Assembly (NCBI GenBank): GCA_028023455.1
Contig: JAQFVV010000027.1
Coordinates: forward strand, 8,307,845-8,371,844
Direction: 5' to 3'
DNA: 64,000 nucleotides
Origin: Epiperipatus broadwayi
Taxonomy: Eukaryota; Onychophora; Udeonychophora; Euonychophora; Peripatidae
The translations under genes were made by a program, and so were the position numbers. The notes beneath the pieces are model-generated. The model was not told the origin of the DNA. It worked only from the letters and a program-made list of their open reading frames with translations, and searched no databases. Position 1 is the stretch's first letter; each line of letters opens with the position of its first letter. Shown one piece after another: positions 19,890-32,789 of the stretch.

Positions 19890-21933
19890 ACATTTTATAC
19901 ATTAAATTGCAGATCAATTTGAATAATAGATTTCCTGTTTATGACTCAATTTGTTATTAATGAACCAGGCTTCATTTGTTTGTTTTTTATTTCCTGTCAT
20001 TATGTTTACTGCAAATTGTCTGTATTTCTTTATGACTAAATACAAGACCAAATATTCTTTCTTATTCCAAAACATGGCCGATATAGTTTTTTACTCATGA
20101 AAACGTAGATTTAATATATATGTGTCCCTGTAAAAAGATGATTCATTCTTACTTCAAATACTTGCAGAGCCATCTATGCATTGTGTTTAAGGTGCTATAG
20201 TATCTGGATCATAAGTTATAATATAAAATGTGGCAATGTTTTGTTATCTTCATTGGGTCACCTTTAGTACTCTCCCTGAAATTATAAACTTTAAAAAATG
20301 TTTGAAGATGTTTTTGTAATTTCATGGCTTCACTGCCATATATAATTTGAATCATGTCAAATGTTGCAATTTTGCTCAATTAGTATTGTCTTCATGGGTT
20401 GGCAAATACTGCCATATTCCAGACATGCTTCATGGATTGGCAAACACTGCCATATTCTATATCATAACTCATGATTGCAGACATGCTAGCAACTTAAAAT
20501 TCTTGTAGTGAATATGATCCTGACATGATAGTACCTGAAAAATTTTGTAATGAATAGCTAAACTATATCATCACATATGTGTTGATTTAGAGATGGGATC
20601 ATAGGCAGCATGGAGAGAGAACTTATCATCTTTTCATTAGTACATATTGTGTATATATATATTTCAACCAGATCCGATGAAGTTGGTGGTTTAATTAATC
20701 TTTATATTCCTTTTAAATAATTTTTGAAATAACTTTTACAGCCCTGTGGTAATAGAACAGCACTTCAAGCAGAGGGAAGAATACCATTGATTAAATAGCC
20801 ATCAACAATACCCACAGTTAGATCGAGCTACACAAAGCATGACATGACCATATCTGCTGATCATAGCCCAACCTCAATTGCTGGATTCAAAGCCCTGCCA
20901 ACCAAAGCATTTTATTTGTATTAAGGTTCCACCTCAGGCGCCAGCCAGCCATATGTTATATAGTCAACATGATAAGGATGACAGGCACACAATCCAGTGC
21001 TTGAAATATCACATGGCTAGCTTGTACACTTAATCAGGATCCAGCACATTTACTTAACACATAAAAATAATTGTACTCTTAAATTAATAGTGATGCAGTG
21101 ACAAGAGAGAGCATAGACCAAATAATACTTAAAGCAAACATTAATATTTATTCATGCACACACATATCTAATATAATATAAATAACACAATATAATATTT
21201 TACATAAAAATATAAATGGTTACTTTCAGGCTAAAATTATGATAGTCCTTCATTAGTCCTTCGTTAATTAAAGTTCATTTAAAATAAATATAAAGTGTCT
21301 ATATACCATTTTTTAAGACTATCTTTACCTAGATTTTCACGATTGTCAGTTTTCAACTGGTTGCCTTTTTGGTCTCCATCAATGATTCCAGGACTTGCCT
21401 TTATTTCTTTGGTTCAACAATGGGAGAGAGAACTGGCAGGATCTTCTTTAGGCATTTGTTCCAGGCATTTGTTCCAGATGAGTATAGTTGAATTTGGTGA
21501 GAACTAGAGCATGAAGTTGTTGAACACTCCTAAAGATGGTCTAGCATGCATTTTGTTAGAACTGTGGCTTTTGCATTGATGTTAATGCAGTAGTGATTGA
21601 TTGTCTTACTACTGAATTTACTGTTTCCAAATATCTGGATTTCTAAAGCAGTGGATAATAGAAGAGTGCAAATGAAGACCAGAATGACTTCAATCACTAA
21701 TTGCTGACTATACTGATTTACTGATTGCAGACCTGACTGATTTATAGATTGCAGACTAGACTAAATAACAATAGGCCATAGCAACTTTATATTCCTTTAT
21801 TCTCTTATTGTTTTTGATTATTTATCATAGTTTTTAATTTTGATCACAACTAGAATCTATTTTTTCTTAATTAATTATTTTTTACATTTGCTTTAATCTA
21901 ATCTTTTGCTTAGATTAATCTACTATCTCATAC

Positions 21934-22041
21934 ATAGTTTACATAATTTTTTAATTAATACAATTTCAATTTCATTAACAATCAGAAATAGTTTACATAA
22001 TTTTTTAATTAATACAATTTCAATTTCATTAACAATCAGAA
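21934..22041. repeat. Tandem duplication, 2 x 54 bp
   Basis: ATAGTTTACATAATTTTTTA starts at 21934 and again at 21988; the two 54-base units are identical. Confidence 0.85.
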
Positions 22042-25000
22042 ATCTTATAAACTAATTACATTTTTGAAACTTTTACTAACATTTATTTTTACAAACTAAT
22101 TGTATTCAACTTTACATATAAAAAAGGGTTTCTTTAAAAAGAGAGAAAAAAAAGTTTTAATCTTTTTTATAATTCTTCTCCCCATTCGCTTTTTTAACAA
22201 ATAGTTTTATTCTATTTTAAAAACAAAATATAGACAATCTTTTTATTTTACAAAATTGCATTTTAAAATCTACTTAACTACTCATATATATTTTTTAAAA
22301 TTATGAAACATGTAACATGAGGTATATGTAGTTTTATATATATATCTCTCACTAACATTACAATATATATATATCGAATTAAATATTTACCATGGATTCT
22401 TATTTAAATAAAGAACAGAAATAAGGAGACTTTATCAATGTAAACAGAGATAATATTTGCCTTTGATGTTACTAGGAAACTATCAATTACTACTAATTGA
22501 CAAACTCCCTAAGACTAAATAAGTTTTCTCCACTGTCTATAATAGCTCCTTTGTTAAGGTTTGAAGTAAAAAGAGGTATCTTTTATTTAAAATACAAATT
22601 GTTAAATGGATTTGAACCCATAAAGCTATTTTACATAGGTGTGAAAATGTGAAAGAATAATATCTTTCATGACATTCTGCAAATAATATATATATATATT
22701 GTGCCCTTTTCTATAGGCCAGTAATAGTTCATAACAGTCAATTACTAAAAAATTTTAAATTTAGAATATGTTCTTTTAATACATTAATTATAGTTTGTCA
22801 ATTATATCTTTAAAGTACAATTTGAGGCTAAAGCAAGTACGTAGTGTATAAAATTATAGCGAATTATTTAAAAAATAGTTAAGTAAAGTTTAAAATATTG
22901 TTTCATATGGTTGTAAAAGCTGGCCATATTAAATAACACAGCTATAAAAATTAAAAGTATATTTAATAAATTCGATTTTAATAGTTTAAAACTGATAAGT
23001 TAATAAATACAGTGTTTAAATTTATAATCATATGTAATAGTCAAAATTAATATAATATATTTTAAAAATAAACTTTATGATGGTGAGAATTGTATTTAAT
23101 TCTATATTTTTAAAATTATTCTTCCAAATTTTTTATAATTATTTTATATAATATAATAAGTGTATCAATTTTATAAAACTGGGCAGAGAAATAGATTAAA
23201 AATCGTCTGTCAAAGTTATTAATCATGTGACTTGTATATTACATACATTCTCACACATGCTTGTTTGAGTTAATAATAAAGTTTAAAATATTTTGAAATT
23301 GCAGTATAGAATTGGATGGAATTGTTGCCTATCATAAAAGTAAATAGTATTAAACATTAGGTTAACTATCGTATAACATGCTTAAATGATGTAATAAAGA
23401 TGAATACATTCATAATATAAAAATTAAATATTTTATTTAAATAAAAATAGATAAATTGAATATTAAGAAATGGAATAAGTTATTAAATGTTATTTTAAAA
23501 GTTATTTTAAATGTTTAAATAGTTTTAATAAAATAATAATTTATTCAAAAGTAATATTTTAAATAATATTTTAAGTTCATTACGTCATAATTTCTAATTT
23601 TGAAATTTAATTCTACTATAAACTAAAAAATATGTAAATTTGTTCTCAAGCTAAAGTAAGAATTAACCAATAGGAATAGGTATTCTTACAGACTATAAAT
23701 ATGAATTGCACGGGGATATAAGGGAAGATTAATAATGTATTGAAACCGGAGAAAGGTAAATTATAACTATCAAAAAGATAGTATTTTTAAAATTTTTTAT
23801 TTTAGTCAATTTTTTTGGGTACTTTCTTATTGTTTATTTTGCAAAAACTAATTGATAATTTTAAAGAAGTATTTCGCAAAAGGAAAGTTTTAGAAAAAAA
23901 TTATATATTTAGAAACTTCGTGGAAATGGTTTTCTAATTTTTTAAAAGTTACTTGCCAGTCGTATTTTATCTAAAAGTTTAATCTAAACTTCGCAATAAA
24001 AATGGATATACTACGAAATAAAATGGATATAAGTTGTAATGCTGAAAAAATGTTTGGAATATTTATTGATACAGCTTTATTAATATTTCACCGAAGAACT
24101 GCTTTGGTACATAAAAAACCACAGCTCGGACATCATACGGAGTCTAATGAAAAAATTGGAAACGCATTATTATTTATAAGCCTATCCAAGATTTATTTTT
24201 TAAATAGTAATAAGACAATTGTATATTGCATGAATTATTTTATATAATATTATATCAAAAGGAGTAAAATGTTATATCCTTTCTGAAGGTAACATTTTTT
24301 TTTTTAAAGTGATATATAAAAATACCAAACGAAAGTTTAAATGTATTAAGAAGGAAACATATATAAAAAAAATGAACACATAGTTGAATAAAAGATGGAT
24401 CCATGGAAATACAAATAGTACTTAAAAGTTTATCGAATATTTTTAAAGTTAAATTAGATGGATTGATGCATCGGATACGCAGAGAATATTGGTAGAGAAG
24501 ATTAAGAAGCTTCACGGGATTAATTAATATTATGATTTAATAATTATCGTCCTAAATACTAAAACTAAGGATTATTTTCTATAAATTTTATTAAATGGGT
24601 TAATAATTATTTTATTTTAGACTTTAACGCGCTTGGAGAACATTTTTAAAAACTCTAGAGAAAATAATAAACATTTTGGACTTATCAGGAACTATCGTCA
24701 AGAAAATATGTAATTATAGTTTTGATTCCTTTTATTTTGTTAACCTAGTTTAAATCTAAATTTTTATATAAGATTAGGAAAAACATAAAAACATTAATTT
24801 ATTAATATTAAAATTTTATAATATAACAATCTAATAATTTAGCTAAAAATATTTTAATATAAAGTGTATGGGTGTGAATTTTTTTTTATATCTGCAATGC
24901 TCAAGTGGATAAAGGAAGCCTACTGAACACGATGACTAGATAAAGGTTATTGGTAATAATAATAACTATTGATAATTTATGATGTATATATTTTTTTGTT

Positions 25001-28000
25001 TTCTTTAGATCATCCATAAATTGGAAGAATGAAGTGTAAAAGTTTTTTTTACTTATATGTACCGCATTTCATACAACATTTTAAAAAACATTATGAGATA
25101 GGATTGATTTTGAAAATATGCATACGACGATTTTTTTTTTTTATTAGTAATATAATCCAACATAACAAATAATTATATGATTCTTTTAAAATTTTCATGT
25201 TATGGGATATTCAAATCTTGTCTAAGTAGATTGTATATGATTAGACATATAGAATAATGAAGTAAGCAGACTTTTCTTGTGGAACAGCTAGATTGTTTAA
25301 CTATTAATGAATTTTATTTATTGTTTTGTAAATGCAGATAGTTATTTATCGATGTAAGATGTGGAAAATCTTAAGAAATAATGTTGAGATAGTGGCTTGG
25401 AAGTACTTAGTGAACAGGAAACCAAGATGATGTTTTAAAAAATAGGATGTTATAAGGAATGGAAATAATATTTAGTCTTTATGTGGTTATCAGCATAGTT
25501 AACATAGCCCTATGACTGATACACATTTTATTTGGACAGTGTTTATATTTCTTTAAATATTTGATGTTCTAATAAAGCTGAAGAAATAGTTTTAACATCG
25601 TCCCTGTACTAGAGGATATTAGGCAAGTAAATGTCATACCTCTTCACACTGTGCCATGATTTTGAGATATGTTAAGAGTAATACTCTAGCTTTCTTCCTT
25701 AATCCTATGCATCTGTTTTCGCTATCTTTATTTCATGTAACTGCATCGTTTAGTAAGATATGTTTAAGAGAAATGATAAATAATTTAGAACTTAGGTTAT
25801 GCTATCATTTTGTATAAGATTGGTTTATTTGCTTAGAAGGAATAGGACGTTATAACTTAAAATTGAAGATCCAAAGTATCCTAAGGAAAGAAAAGAATCA
25901 TAGAATATATTTTTAATTTTATTTCGGAAATGAAATATAATTTTTTTTAAAAATAAAGTATCTAAACAAAGATATTTTCTTTAAAGTGATAATAATTTTA
26001 AATGCTTTAGTATTATTTTTTTTAAAGAGAAAAATAAGTATTGCATATTTTTAAAATACAATAGTACAAAGTAAATTATGTAAACAATATGCATAATGTA
26101 TTTTTTGTTTATTGATTAACAGAAATATATTAATGATTACACTTATATCATACTAAAGTAAGGCTTAAATAAGAATATATTATGATTAGTAAACATTGTG
26201 TGATAAATACTAAAATCTAGTACTGAATTTTGGATAATATTTTGTGTAACATCTTTGACTTTGCAAGATGAAATTTTTTTAATATTTTGAGAAATCCATA
26301 CTCATTATAAAATTTTGTTTTCTATAGAATGTTTTCTAGGTATGAATTTTTTTTAAATAAGATAGTTTAGCAATATTAAGGATAAAATGCTGTTGCTAAT
26401 AAAGTAGATAAATATATTTGTAATAAGTTAACCATAATGAGAAACCAAATAGTAACATTTTTTTTTAAATTTTGTCCTAAATCTAAATAAAGATATAATT
26501 GAAATATAAATTATTTTTTTATATAACCCAGTAGATCAAACTGTAAAGTAAAAAGTTAAGGATATCCACTGTAAATAGTGTAAATAAATTGTTTATTTAT
26601 TTGTTGTTAGTAATAAACTTTGTTAAATTTTGTTATTTTAAAAATTTTGTGTCCGAGTTATTTATTTCTCCACATCGCTGCATGAAATCACGATATATGC
26701 ATAATAATTGAAACAAATATATAATTTTGCACAAAAGATAAATAGAGAATTATTTTAAGAATTTTAAATATTTTATTGGTATTCATTATAATTAAATAAT
26801 CATAATCTTACATTATTTTATTGGTCATAAATCAGTTATCACAATATTATATTAAATTATATGCTATCAGTTGCCACACATATTTTGTTTGTCAGATTAT
26901 TAAAATACTACCACGTATTTATTATATCATTACATGAAGATATAAGATCATATTATATTATTTCATTATTTTATTATGGTAATAAAATTATAGTAAAAAG
27001 AAAAGATACACAGAATTAGTTAAACAATGAAGAATATTATTATTGTTATTTATTATTATTAGTTTAAGTGTAGTAGATTATGACATAAAATCCCTTCTCA
27101 TATTTTACTACCGTATTTTTAAATTAACTTAGAATAAACTTTATGAACCTGAGATTATTTTATTGAGCTAGATTATTAAATAGAAGATTAAGATTTAATT
27201 ATTAGTTTAATCTTAGTGAGTAGAAGTTATTAAAGTCGTAAGAATACTATGAGTTTGTTATTTGAAATAATAATAAAGGGGGGAGAGTGTTCTTATGCCG
27301 TTGAGGTAGTATCCTGTGGGATATTGGCTCAATGTAATCTATCTTGTCACCTGTATTTTCACTTCAAGTCTCATGAAAATATTAAATATTTATTTAATTT
27401 ATTTTATAAATTGAACCTTATTCATATTTTAAATTTGAGCTAGTGAAATATTTTAATTTTAATGCTGAATATTTTAGTTATTAATTATTAACTGAGATAA
27501 AACCCGTTTTATTTATACCATATATTATCTGAAGTGAGGATGCACGAGGGCAAGGGTAGAATATATATATATTATAATTTAATTTTTAATGGACATCATA
27601 AATTAAAATATTTACTAAATGAAATTTTCAATTTTTTTATTTTTTAGTGAAAAACTACAATTACCTTTTTACTTAAGACAGCAACCAATCAGAAATAGTT
27701 TCTTAGGGCTGAGAAAGAGAATATACTGCTAATGTTAAAATATAGTAGTACCCAGATTAGTATTCAACATAGTATTACAAATAGCATTGTTCTCCATTTT
27801 TCCAGGGTTGCTAATCAGTAGAAGGGTAATACTGGCCTGAGAATCAAACCTGGAATTATTAGATTCATGAAAATTGAATTTAAGTTGGAATTCTAACCAA
27901 CTATGCAATTCTGTCAAAACTTGTATGCTTACAGATGAATGCATTTTAAAACTTTAAATAAAGTTTAAATTTTTCAGACATTGAACAATTATTACTAATA

Positions 28001-29809
28001 GGTGGTGGAAATAATATATTATATAATTACAGGTAAAATGCAATTATCACAATCTTTTAGACAAAGACTAATATATATATACGTGTGTGTATAGGGGGAA
28101 AAATAGTCAAATATTTTCATAGTTTAAAAAAATTTACATATATGATTTTTACAATAGCAAACTCTCAATACAGTAGTGCCACCCTCTGTAAGCCTTGGTA
28201 ATCAATGGAAGCAAGAAGGTTCTGCATAAAGTCCTTATCTAGTGCTTACTCATCCACTATCCCTGGGTTAGTTTCTAGCTTGGGTCTTTCATCAGTGAGG
28301 AGCCTTGGATCTGAATTGCACCTAGATCTTAGGATGTAATGCAACTCTCCAGAAGCCACCTTTTATTTCTTTAGCTATAAGCCCAATACTAAAACACAAC
28401 AAAATTTTAAATTCAAGCTTATTTACTTAGGTAATCATACATATCTGAATCCTGTTCAATATCTATACATTTTGGTGTCTTCAGTTTTTTTAAAAACTAT
28501 AGTCACTATCATTCTATAAGTAGAATTGATATAAAACCACTGAAACACCACATGATCACCATTTTCTTTGCTTACACAAGCTGTTAATGCAGTAGCAGAC
28601 TCTCCATAAAGCAATGCCACTCATTGCAATCCTTAGTAATCAATGGAAGCAAGGTTGTACACAAAATCCCTATCTAGTGCCTACTCATCCAATAACGCCA
28701 GACTAGTTTCTGACCTGTAACTTTCATTAATGACAAGCCTTGTATCTGAGAGCACTACAGCTAGATTTTAGGATATATTACAATCCTCCAGCAGCCACCC
28801 TTTATGTCTCAAATCAAAGGTTCCTTACTGATGAAAGAAACAAGCTAGACACTAGATGAGATATAGGATGAATAAACACTAGATAGAAATTTTATTATAA
28901 CGGGCAAAACTCACTATACGTATTGCCACACACAGCAAGCTAGAGTAATCAATGGATGTCAGAAGGCTTGTTTCTGGCTTGTGGCCTTCATCAGTGAGGA
29001 GCCTTGGATCTGAAAGCAGCACCTAGATCTTAGGATCTAATGCAACCCTCCAGCAGCCACCTTTTATCTACATTTAACTACAAAACTGAGTCTTAAACTG
29101 AAAACACCTTAATGTTTTCAATCCAAGCCCATCAGCTTATATAATCATATGGATCTGAACTCAGTTCAACACCCATACATTTTGCTGTCTTTGGTTCTTT
29201 AATAACCATAGCCGCCACTACCCTATTAGGCAGCATTGGTTTTAAGTCAATAAATCACATGACCACCACTTTTTATGCTTGTGTATAACTGTTGTTAAAA
29301 CAGGCAAAACTCACTATTCGTATTACCACACACATCAAGCTAGAGTAAGCAATGGATGCCAGAAGACTTGTGCATAAAATTCCCATCTAGTGGATACTCA
29401 TCTAATATCCCCAGACTAGTTTCTGGCTTGTGACCTTTGTCAGTGAGGAGCCGTTTGGCATCCATTGATTACTCTAGCTTGCTGCGTGTCGCAATACGGT
29501 GAGTTTTGCCTGTTTTAACAATAGTTATACACAAGCATAAGAAGTGGTGGTCATGTGATGTTTATTGGCTTAAAACCAATCCTGCCTAATAGGATAGTGG
29601 TGGCTATGGTTATTAAAGAACCAAAGACACCAAAATGTATGGGTGCTGAACTGAGTTCAGACCCATATGACTATATTAGCTGATGTGCTTGGATTGAAAA
29701 CATTAAGGTGTTTTCAGTTTAAGACTCATAGTTTTGTAGTTAAATGTAGATAAAAGGTGGCTGCTGGAGGGTTGCATTAGATCCCAAGATCTAGGTGCAG
29801 TGATTTCAG

Positions 29810-29868
29810 ATCCAAGGCTCCTCACTGACAAAGGCCACAAGCCAGAAACAAGTCTGAGGATATTGGAT
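29810..29868 (+). ncRNA. Hammerhead ribozyme, core mutated
   Basis: ATCCAA-GGC-TCCTCA, then CTGACAA (the invariant G8 is A), AGGC-CACAA-GCCA, GAAAC, AA, GTC, TGAGGA-TA-TTGGAT. Stem I is fully Watson-Crick here (TCCTCA with TGAGGA), where other copies have a G-U pair. The G8 change should abolish cutting. Confidence 0.65.
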
Positions 29869-30264
29869 GAGTAGGCACTAGATGGGGATTTTATGCACAA
29901 GCCTTCTGGCATCCATTGATTACTCTAGCTTGCTGAGTGTGGCAATACGTATAGTGACTTTTGCCTGTTTTAATAACAGTTGTGCACAAGCATAAGAAGT
30001 GGTGGTCATGTGATGTTTATTGGCTTAAAACCAATCCTGCCTAATAGGATAGTGGTGGCTATGGTTATTAAAGAATGAAAGACACCCAAATGTATGGGTT
30101 CTGAACTGAGTTCAGACCCATATGACTATATAAGCTGATGTGCTTGGATTGAAAACATTAAGGTGTTTTCAGTTTAAGACTCATAGTTTTGTAGTTAAAT
30201 GTAGATAAAAGGTGGCTGCTGGAGGGTTGCATTAGATCCTAAGATCTAGGTGCAGTGATTTCAG

Positions 30265-30323
30265 ATCCAAGGCTCCTCACTGACGAAGGCCACAAGCCAG
30301 AAACAAGCCTGAGGATATTGGAT
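30265..30323 (+). ncRNA. Hammerhead ribozyme, cleavage site mutated
   Basis: Same architecture as the copy one monomer upstream. The core CTGACGA is intact, stem I is fully paired (TCCTCA/TGAGGA), and stem II is GGC-CACAA-GCC. The cleavage triplet reads GCC instead of GTC, breaking the A-U pair next to the site; cutting is expected to be very weak. Confidence 0.65.
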
Positions 30324-30619
30324 GAGTAGGCACTAGATGGGGATTTTATGCAAAGCCTTCTGGCATCCATTGATTACTCTAGCTTGCTGTGTGTGGCAAT
30401 ACGTATAGTGAGTTTTGCCTGTTTTAACAACAGTTATACACAAGCATAAGAAGTGGTGGTCATGTGATAGAAATTTTATATATGAACCCTCTTAGTGGGG
30501 ATTACTAAGGTTTGCACTGAGTGGTACTACTATATGGAGAGTTTACTGTTGTATTAACAACTTCTGTATGCATAGGAAATAGTTGACATGTGATGTTTAT
30601 ATGATTTTTAGTCAGGAAA

Positions 30620-31525
30620 CTGTTCAGCTGGACAAAAAATACTTTGCCTATTAGTGCTACCTATGCTCATATTCTTTAAAAGAAGTTAATGACTTGGTTT
30701 TTTCCATAGTACACTCCATCTTGGATGAAAGTGGCATAATGAAAAACATATTGAACTGGTAGTATTTATATATAGATATTAAAGTGTTTGATATTTAAGG
30801 TCACCTGACAAGGAATGTTTTGAAAAATACATGTATAGTTTAGTAGGGTGACCTGGGTTTCTGCAATGGTTTATGATTATAATTTGTATAATAGCTGGAA
30901 TCTTTCTGATTTAAGAATGTAGTAGTTATCTTCATGAAAATAATAAAAATATATAAATAACTGAATGGTTTATTGCTCAGTTAATAAATAGATCAACTGT
31001 TGAAAGAAATAGGGCTGGGCCATAATTTGAATTCCAGAAATTTGTCTCTCAATTGCTATACTCAATAACAATAATAATATAGTTGTGCTAACACACATAT
31101 AACATAAAGCTGTATAAATTGACTATTTTCGAGAAAGTGTATTTCTCACAAACATAGCCTGTTATGACTCTGTCATTGGAATCATTATATATGTACAATA
31201 TGCAAACTTTATGCAAATTAGTCAATTATCCCATTTTTTGGATATAGCAAAACATAATTCTTTGCATTGTTTAATATCGTGTATCTCAGTACAAACCAAT
31301 TTTGCAGAGGCGGTTTCGAGCTCGTTTTTGGATACTTTTTGATCACAACTTAAGTACATTCTGGGTTACTATGTGACTTATTATACCTGCAAACATAATA
31401 AGCTCAAGTGCTGGAAGTGATAGAGCAGTACCTTGAATCATCGGCTTTGAGTTCCAGAGTATATCATTGTATCATTACATTAAACCATACAAGGCATAAC
31501 AAGTTCAAATGTAGAGCCAAGTATT
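30620..31525. other. Spacer, no gene seen
   Basis: A+T-rich, without recognisable coding or repeat structure. A TTTTGCAG followed by AGGCGGTTTCGAGCTCG (about 31306-31327) looks like an acceptor site, but no donor or protein match supports an exon. Confidence 0.4.
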
Positions 31526-31639
31526 GTAAGCTTGAGTAGCCAATGGAAAACAGATATTATTTGTGTTTCTAAAAAGTGATTTTCTCTTCGCTATACTTCA
31601 GAAACATCTACTGTAAGCACCACTAATCAAGTGCATCAA

Positions 31640-32039
31640 CCACTAAACGTCACATGACCACTATTTCTTATGCTAGCACATTACTGTTATTAAAATAGGC
31701 AAAACTCTTCATGCAGTAGTGCCACTCAGTATCAACCAGAGTAATCAATGGATGCCAGAAGGCTTCTGCATAAAATCCCTATCTAGTGCCTACTCATCCA
31801 ATATCCCCAGATTAGTTTCTGGCTTGTGGCCTTCGTCAGTGAGGAGCTTTGGATCTAGGTGCAGTGCTCTCAGATCCAAAGCACCTCACTGACCAAGACC
31901 ACAAGCCAGAAACTAGTCTGGGGATATTGGATGAGTAGGCACTAGATAGGGATTTTATGCACAAGCCTTCTGGCATCCATTGATTACTCTAGTTGGCACT
32001 GAGTAGCACTACTGTATGGAGATTTTTGCCTGTTTCAAT
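31640..32039 (-). mobile_element. Hammerhead inverted-repeat element, copy F
   Basis: 400-bp hairpin-like copy in the opposite orientation to most: it starts CCACTAAACGTCACATG and ends GATTTTTGCCTGTTTCAAT. GTGCATCAA at 31631-31639 and 32040-32048 is an exact 9-bp duplication, longer if one base is allowed to differ. The arms are nearly perfect complements with the turn near 31855. Two ribozymes: minus strand 31796-31854 (core intact, site ATC) and plus strand about 31861-31919 (core CTGACCA, dead). Confidence 0.82.
31796..31854 (-). ncRNA. Hammerhead ribozyme, core intact, site ATC (copy F)
   Basis: Minus strand: ATCCAA-AGC-TCCTCA, CTGACGA, A-GGC-CACAA-GCC-A, GAAAC, TA, ATC, TGGGGA-TA-TTGGAT. 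The core is complete. The second pair of stem III is lost (C opposite A), leaving one pair; ATC is a permitted cleavage triplet. Confidence 0.65.
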
Positions 32040-32386
32040 GTGCATCAAGTTATAAAGTGCTATAATATCATTATATGCTTGCAAAAGTGGTTCTTTTTAC
32101 CCTTATCTAAAGTCATTTTCTGTGAGCTTAGGTAATTACTTAATATCAGATGTTTTAACAGTGTAATATCCTTATTCCCAGACAATTTTGAATTCTAGTC
32201 CTCACTGATGAAGACAAAAATCAGAAGCCAGACTGGTAATGAGGGTATTTATAGCTTTATTATGTTTGATGATTACTCAAGCTTCCAATAGATAACTATA
32301 CAATAGAATGATCCATATTATTATTGTTTTATATTCTAAAAGAGTAGGTAAGGTTTACATTGAATTTTTCTTATAATGTAAATAAA

Positions 32387-32742
32387 GGGATTTGAACTCA
32401 GGATTTTTTGGTCTATACATCCTCCACTCCATCTTATTAAGCAACCAACACATATGACCACACACATGTGAAAAAAATACATGATTCCCAAGAAACCTAT
32501 TTCATGCAGAACCAGGTCTTATCAGTTGAGCCATATCATAATCTCCCACACGTATATACACCAGGGGTTGGTTTATATTAAGCTAGCAATTCTCAAGTCT
32601 ATCCATTAAAGTTTGAGGAATTGGGTATTTTAATATATCTGCACGAAATACAAATATTGAGGGTCATGTATCTTTTTCACATGTGTGTGATCATGATGGA
32701 GTGGATGATGTATAGACTGAAAAATCCTGAATTCAAATCCCC
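32387..32742. mobile_element. Palindromic element with tRNA-like ends (second copy)
   Basis: Left end GGGATTTGAACTCAGGATTT, right end AAATCCTGAATTCAAATCCC; GTCTATACATCCTCCACTCCA pairs with TGGAGTGGATGATGTATAGAC, one of the best-paired blocks. Arms about 110 bases with a non-pairing middle. Read on the plus strand, the right arm resembles the A-box to B-box part of a tRNA (AGTGG ... GACTGAAAAATCCTGAATTC). Confidence 0.65.
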
Positions 32743-32789
32743 ATATTTATATTTGAAAAAAAAAAAAGCGTTTTTTTTTTTTTAAAAAA

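Larger units (their letters stand above)
19580..28130. other. A+T-rich desert, 8.5 kb, no gene supported
   Basis: Short open frames (for example 24002-24247 on plus, 21295-21507 on plus and 27249-27443 on plus) show no recognisable domain and base use like their surroundings. Noted here: tandem duplications at 19814-19889 and 21934-22041, a fragment at about 22490-22565 related to the inverted repeat at 34.6 kb, and an antisense tRNA-like patch at 27830-27905 (minus strand GCATAGTTGGTTAGAATTCC, then AGGTTTGATTCTC). Confidence 0.5.
29541..30470 (+). repeat. Tandem array, 455-bp monomer
   Basis: GAAGTGGTGGTCATGTGATG occurs at 29541 and at 29996 (offset 455), and its first 17 bases recur about 454 later at 30450. 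The units between are about 95% identical and each holds one plus-strand hammerhead. Such direct repeats are what a circular or multimeric RNA template would give. Confidence 0.85.
28152..30597 (+). mobile_element. Hammerhead element, composite copy E (tandem and inverted monomers)
   Basis: 2.45-kb composite flanked by the exact 13-bp repeat TATATGATTTTTA at 28139-28151 and 30598-30610, so it probably inserted as one unit. From the left it holds several minus-type monomers (hammerhead sites near 28280, 28710, 28990 and 29430), a switch of strand near 29455, then plus-type monomers with ribozymes at 29810-29868 and 30265-30323, 455 bases apart. It ends with a divergent right arm, GTGATGTTT. 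All ribozymes in this copy have at least one core or site change. No protein-coding frame. Confidence 0.85.
31526..32300. repeat. Older inverted-repeat element, interrupted by copy F
   Basis: TGTAAGCTTGAGTAGCCAAT (about 31526) at the left and GATTACTCAAGCTTCCAATA (about 32270-32290) at the right are inverted copies. Near the right, 32201-32230 reads CTGATGA-AGACAAAAATCA-GAAG, a decayed hammerhead with the same A-opposite-A feature. Hammerhead element F lies inside. Confidence 0.5.

Noticed and set aside
21295-21507. 70-codon frame (LPFWSPSMIPGLAF) as coding
   Set aside because: Looks slightly repeat-like but matches nothing I know; contains a small internal duplication (GGCATTTGTTCCA); not supportable.
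24002-24247. 81-codon frame in the A+T-rich desert as a host gene
   Set aside because: No recognisable domain, no splice or promoter context, and composition identical to surroundings.
31306-31370. Exon after TTTTGCAG with AGGCGGTTTCGAGCTCG
   Set aside because: No donor site, no protein similarity and stops soon after.
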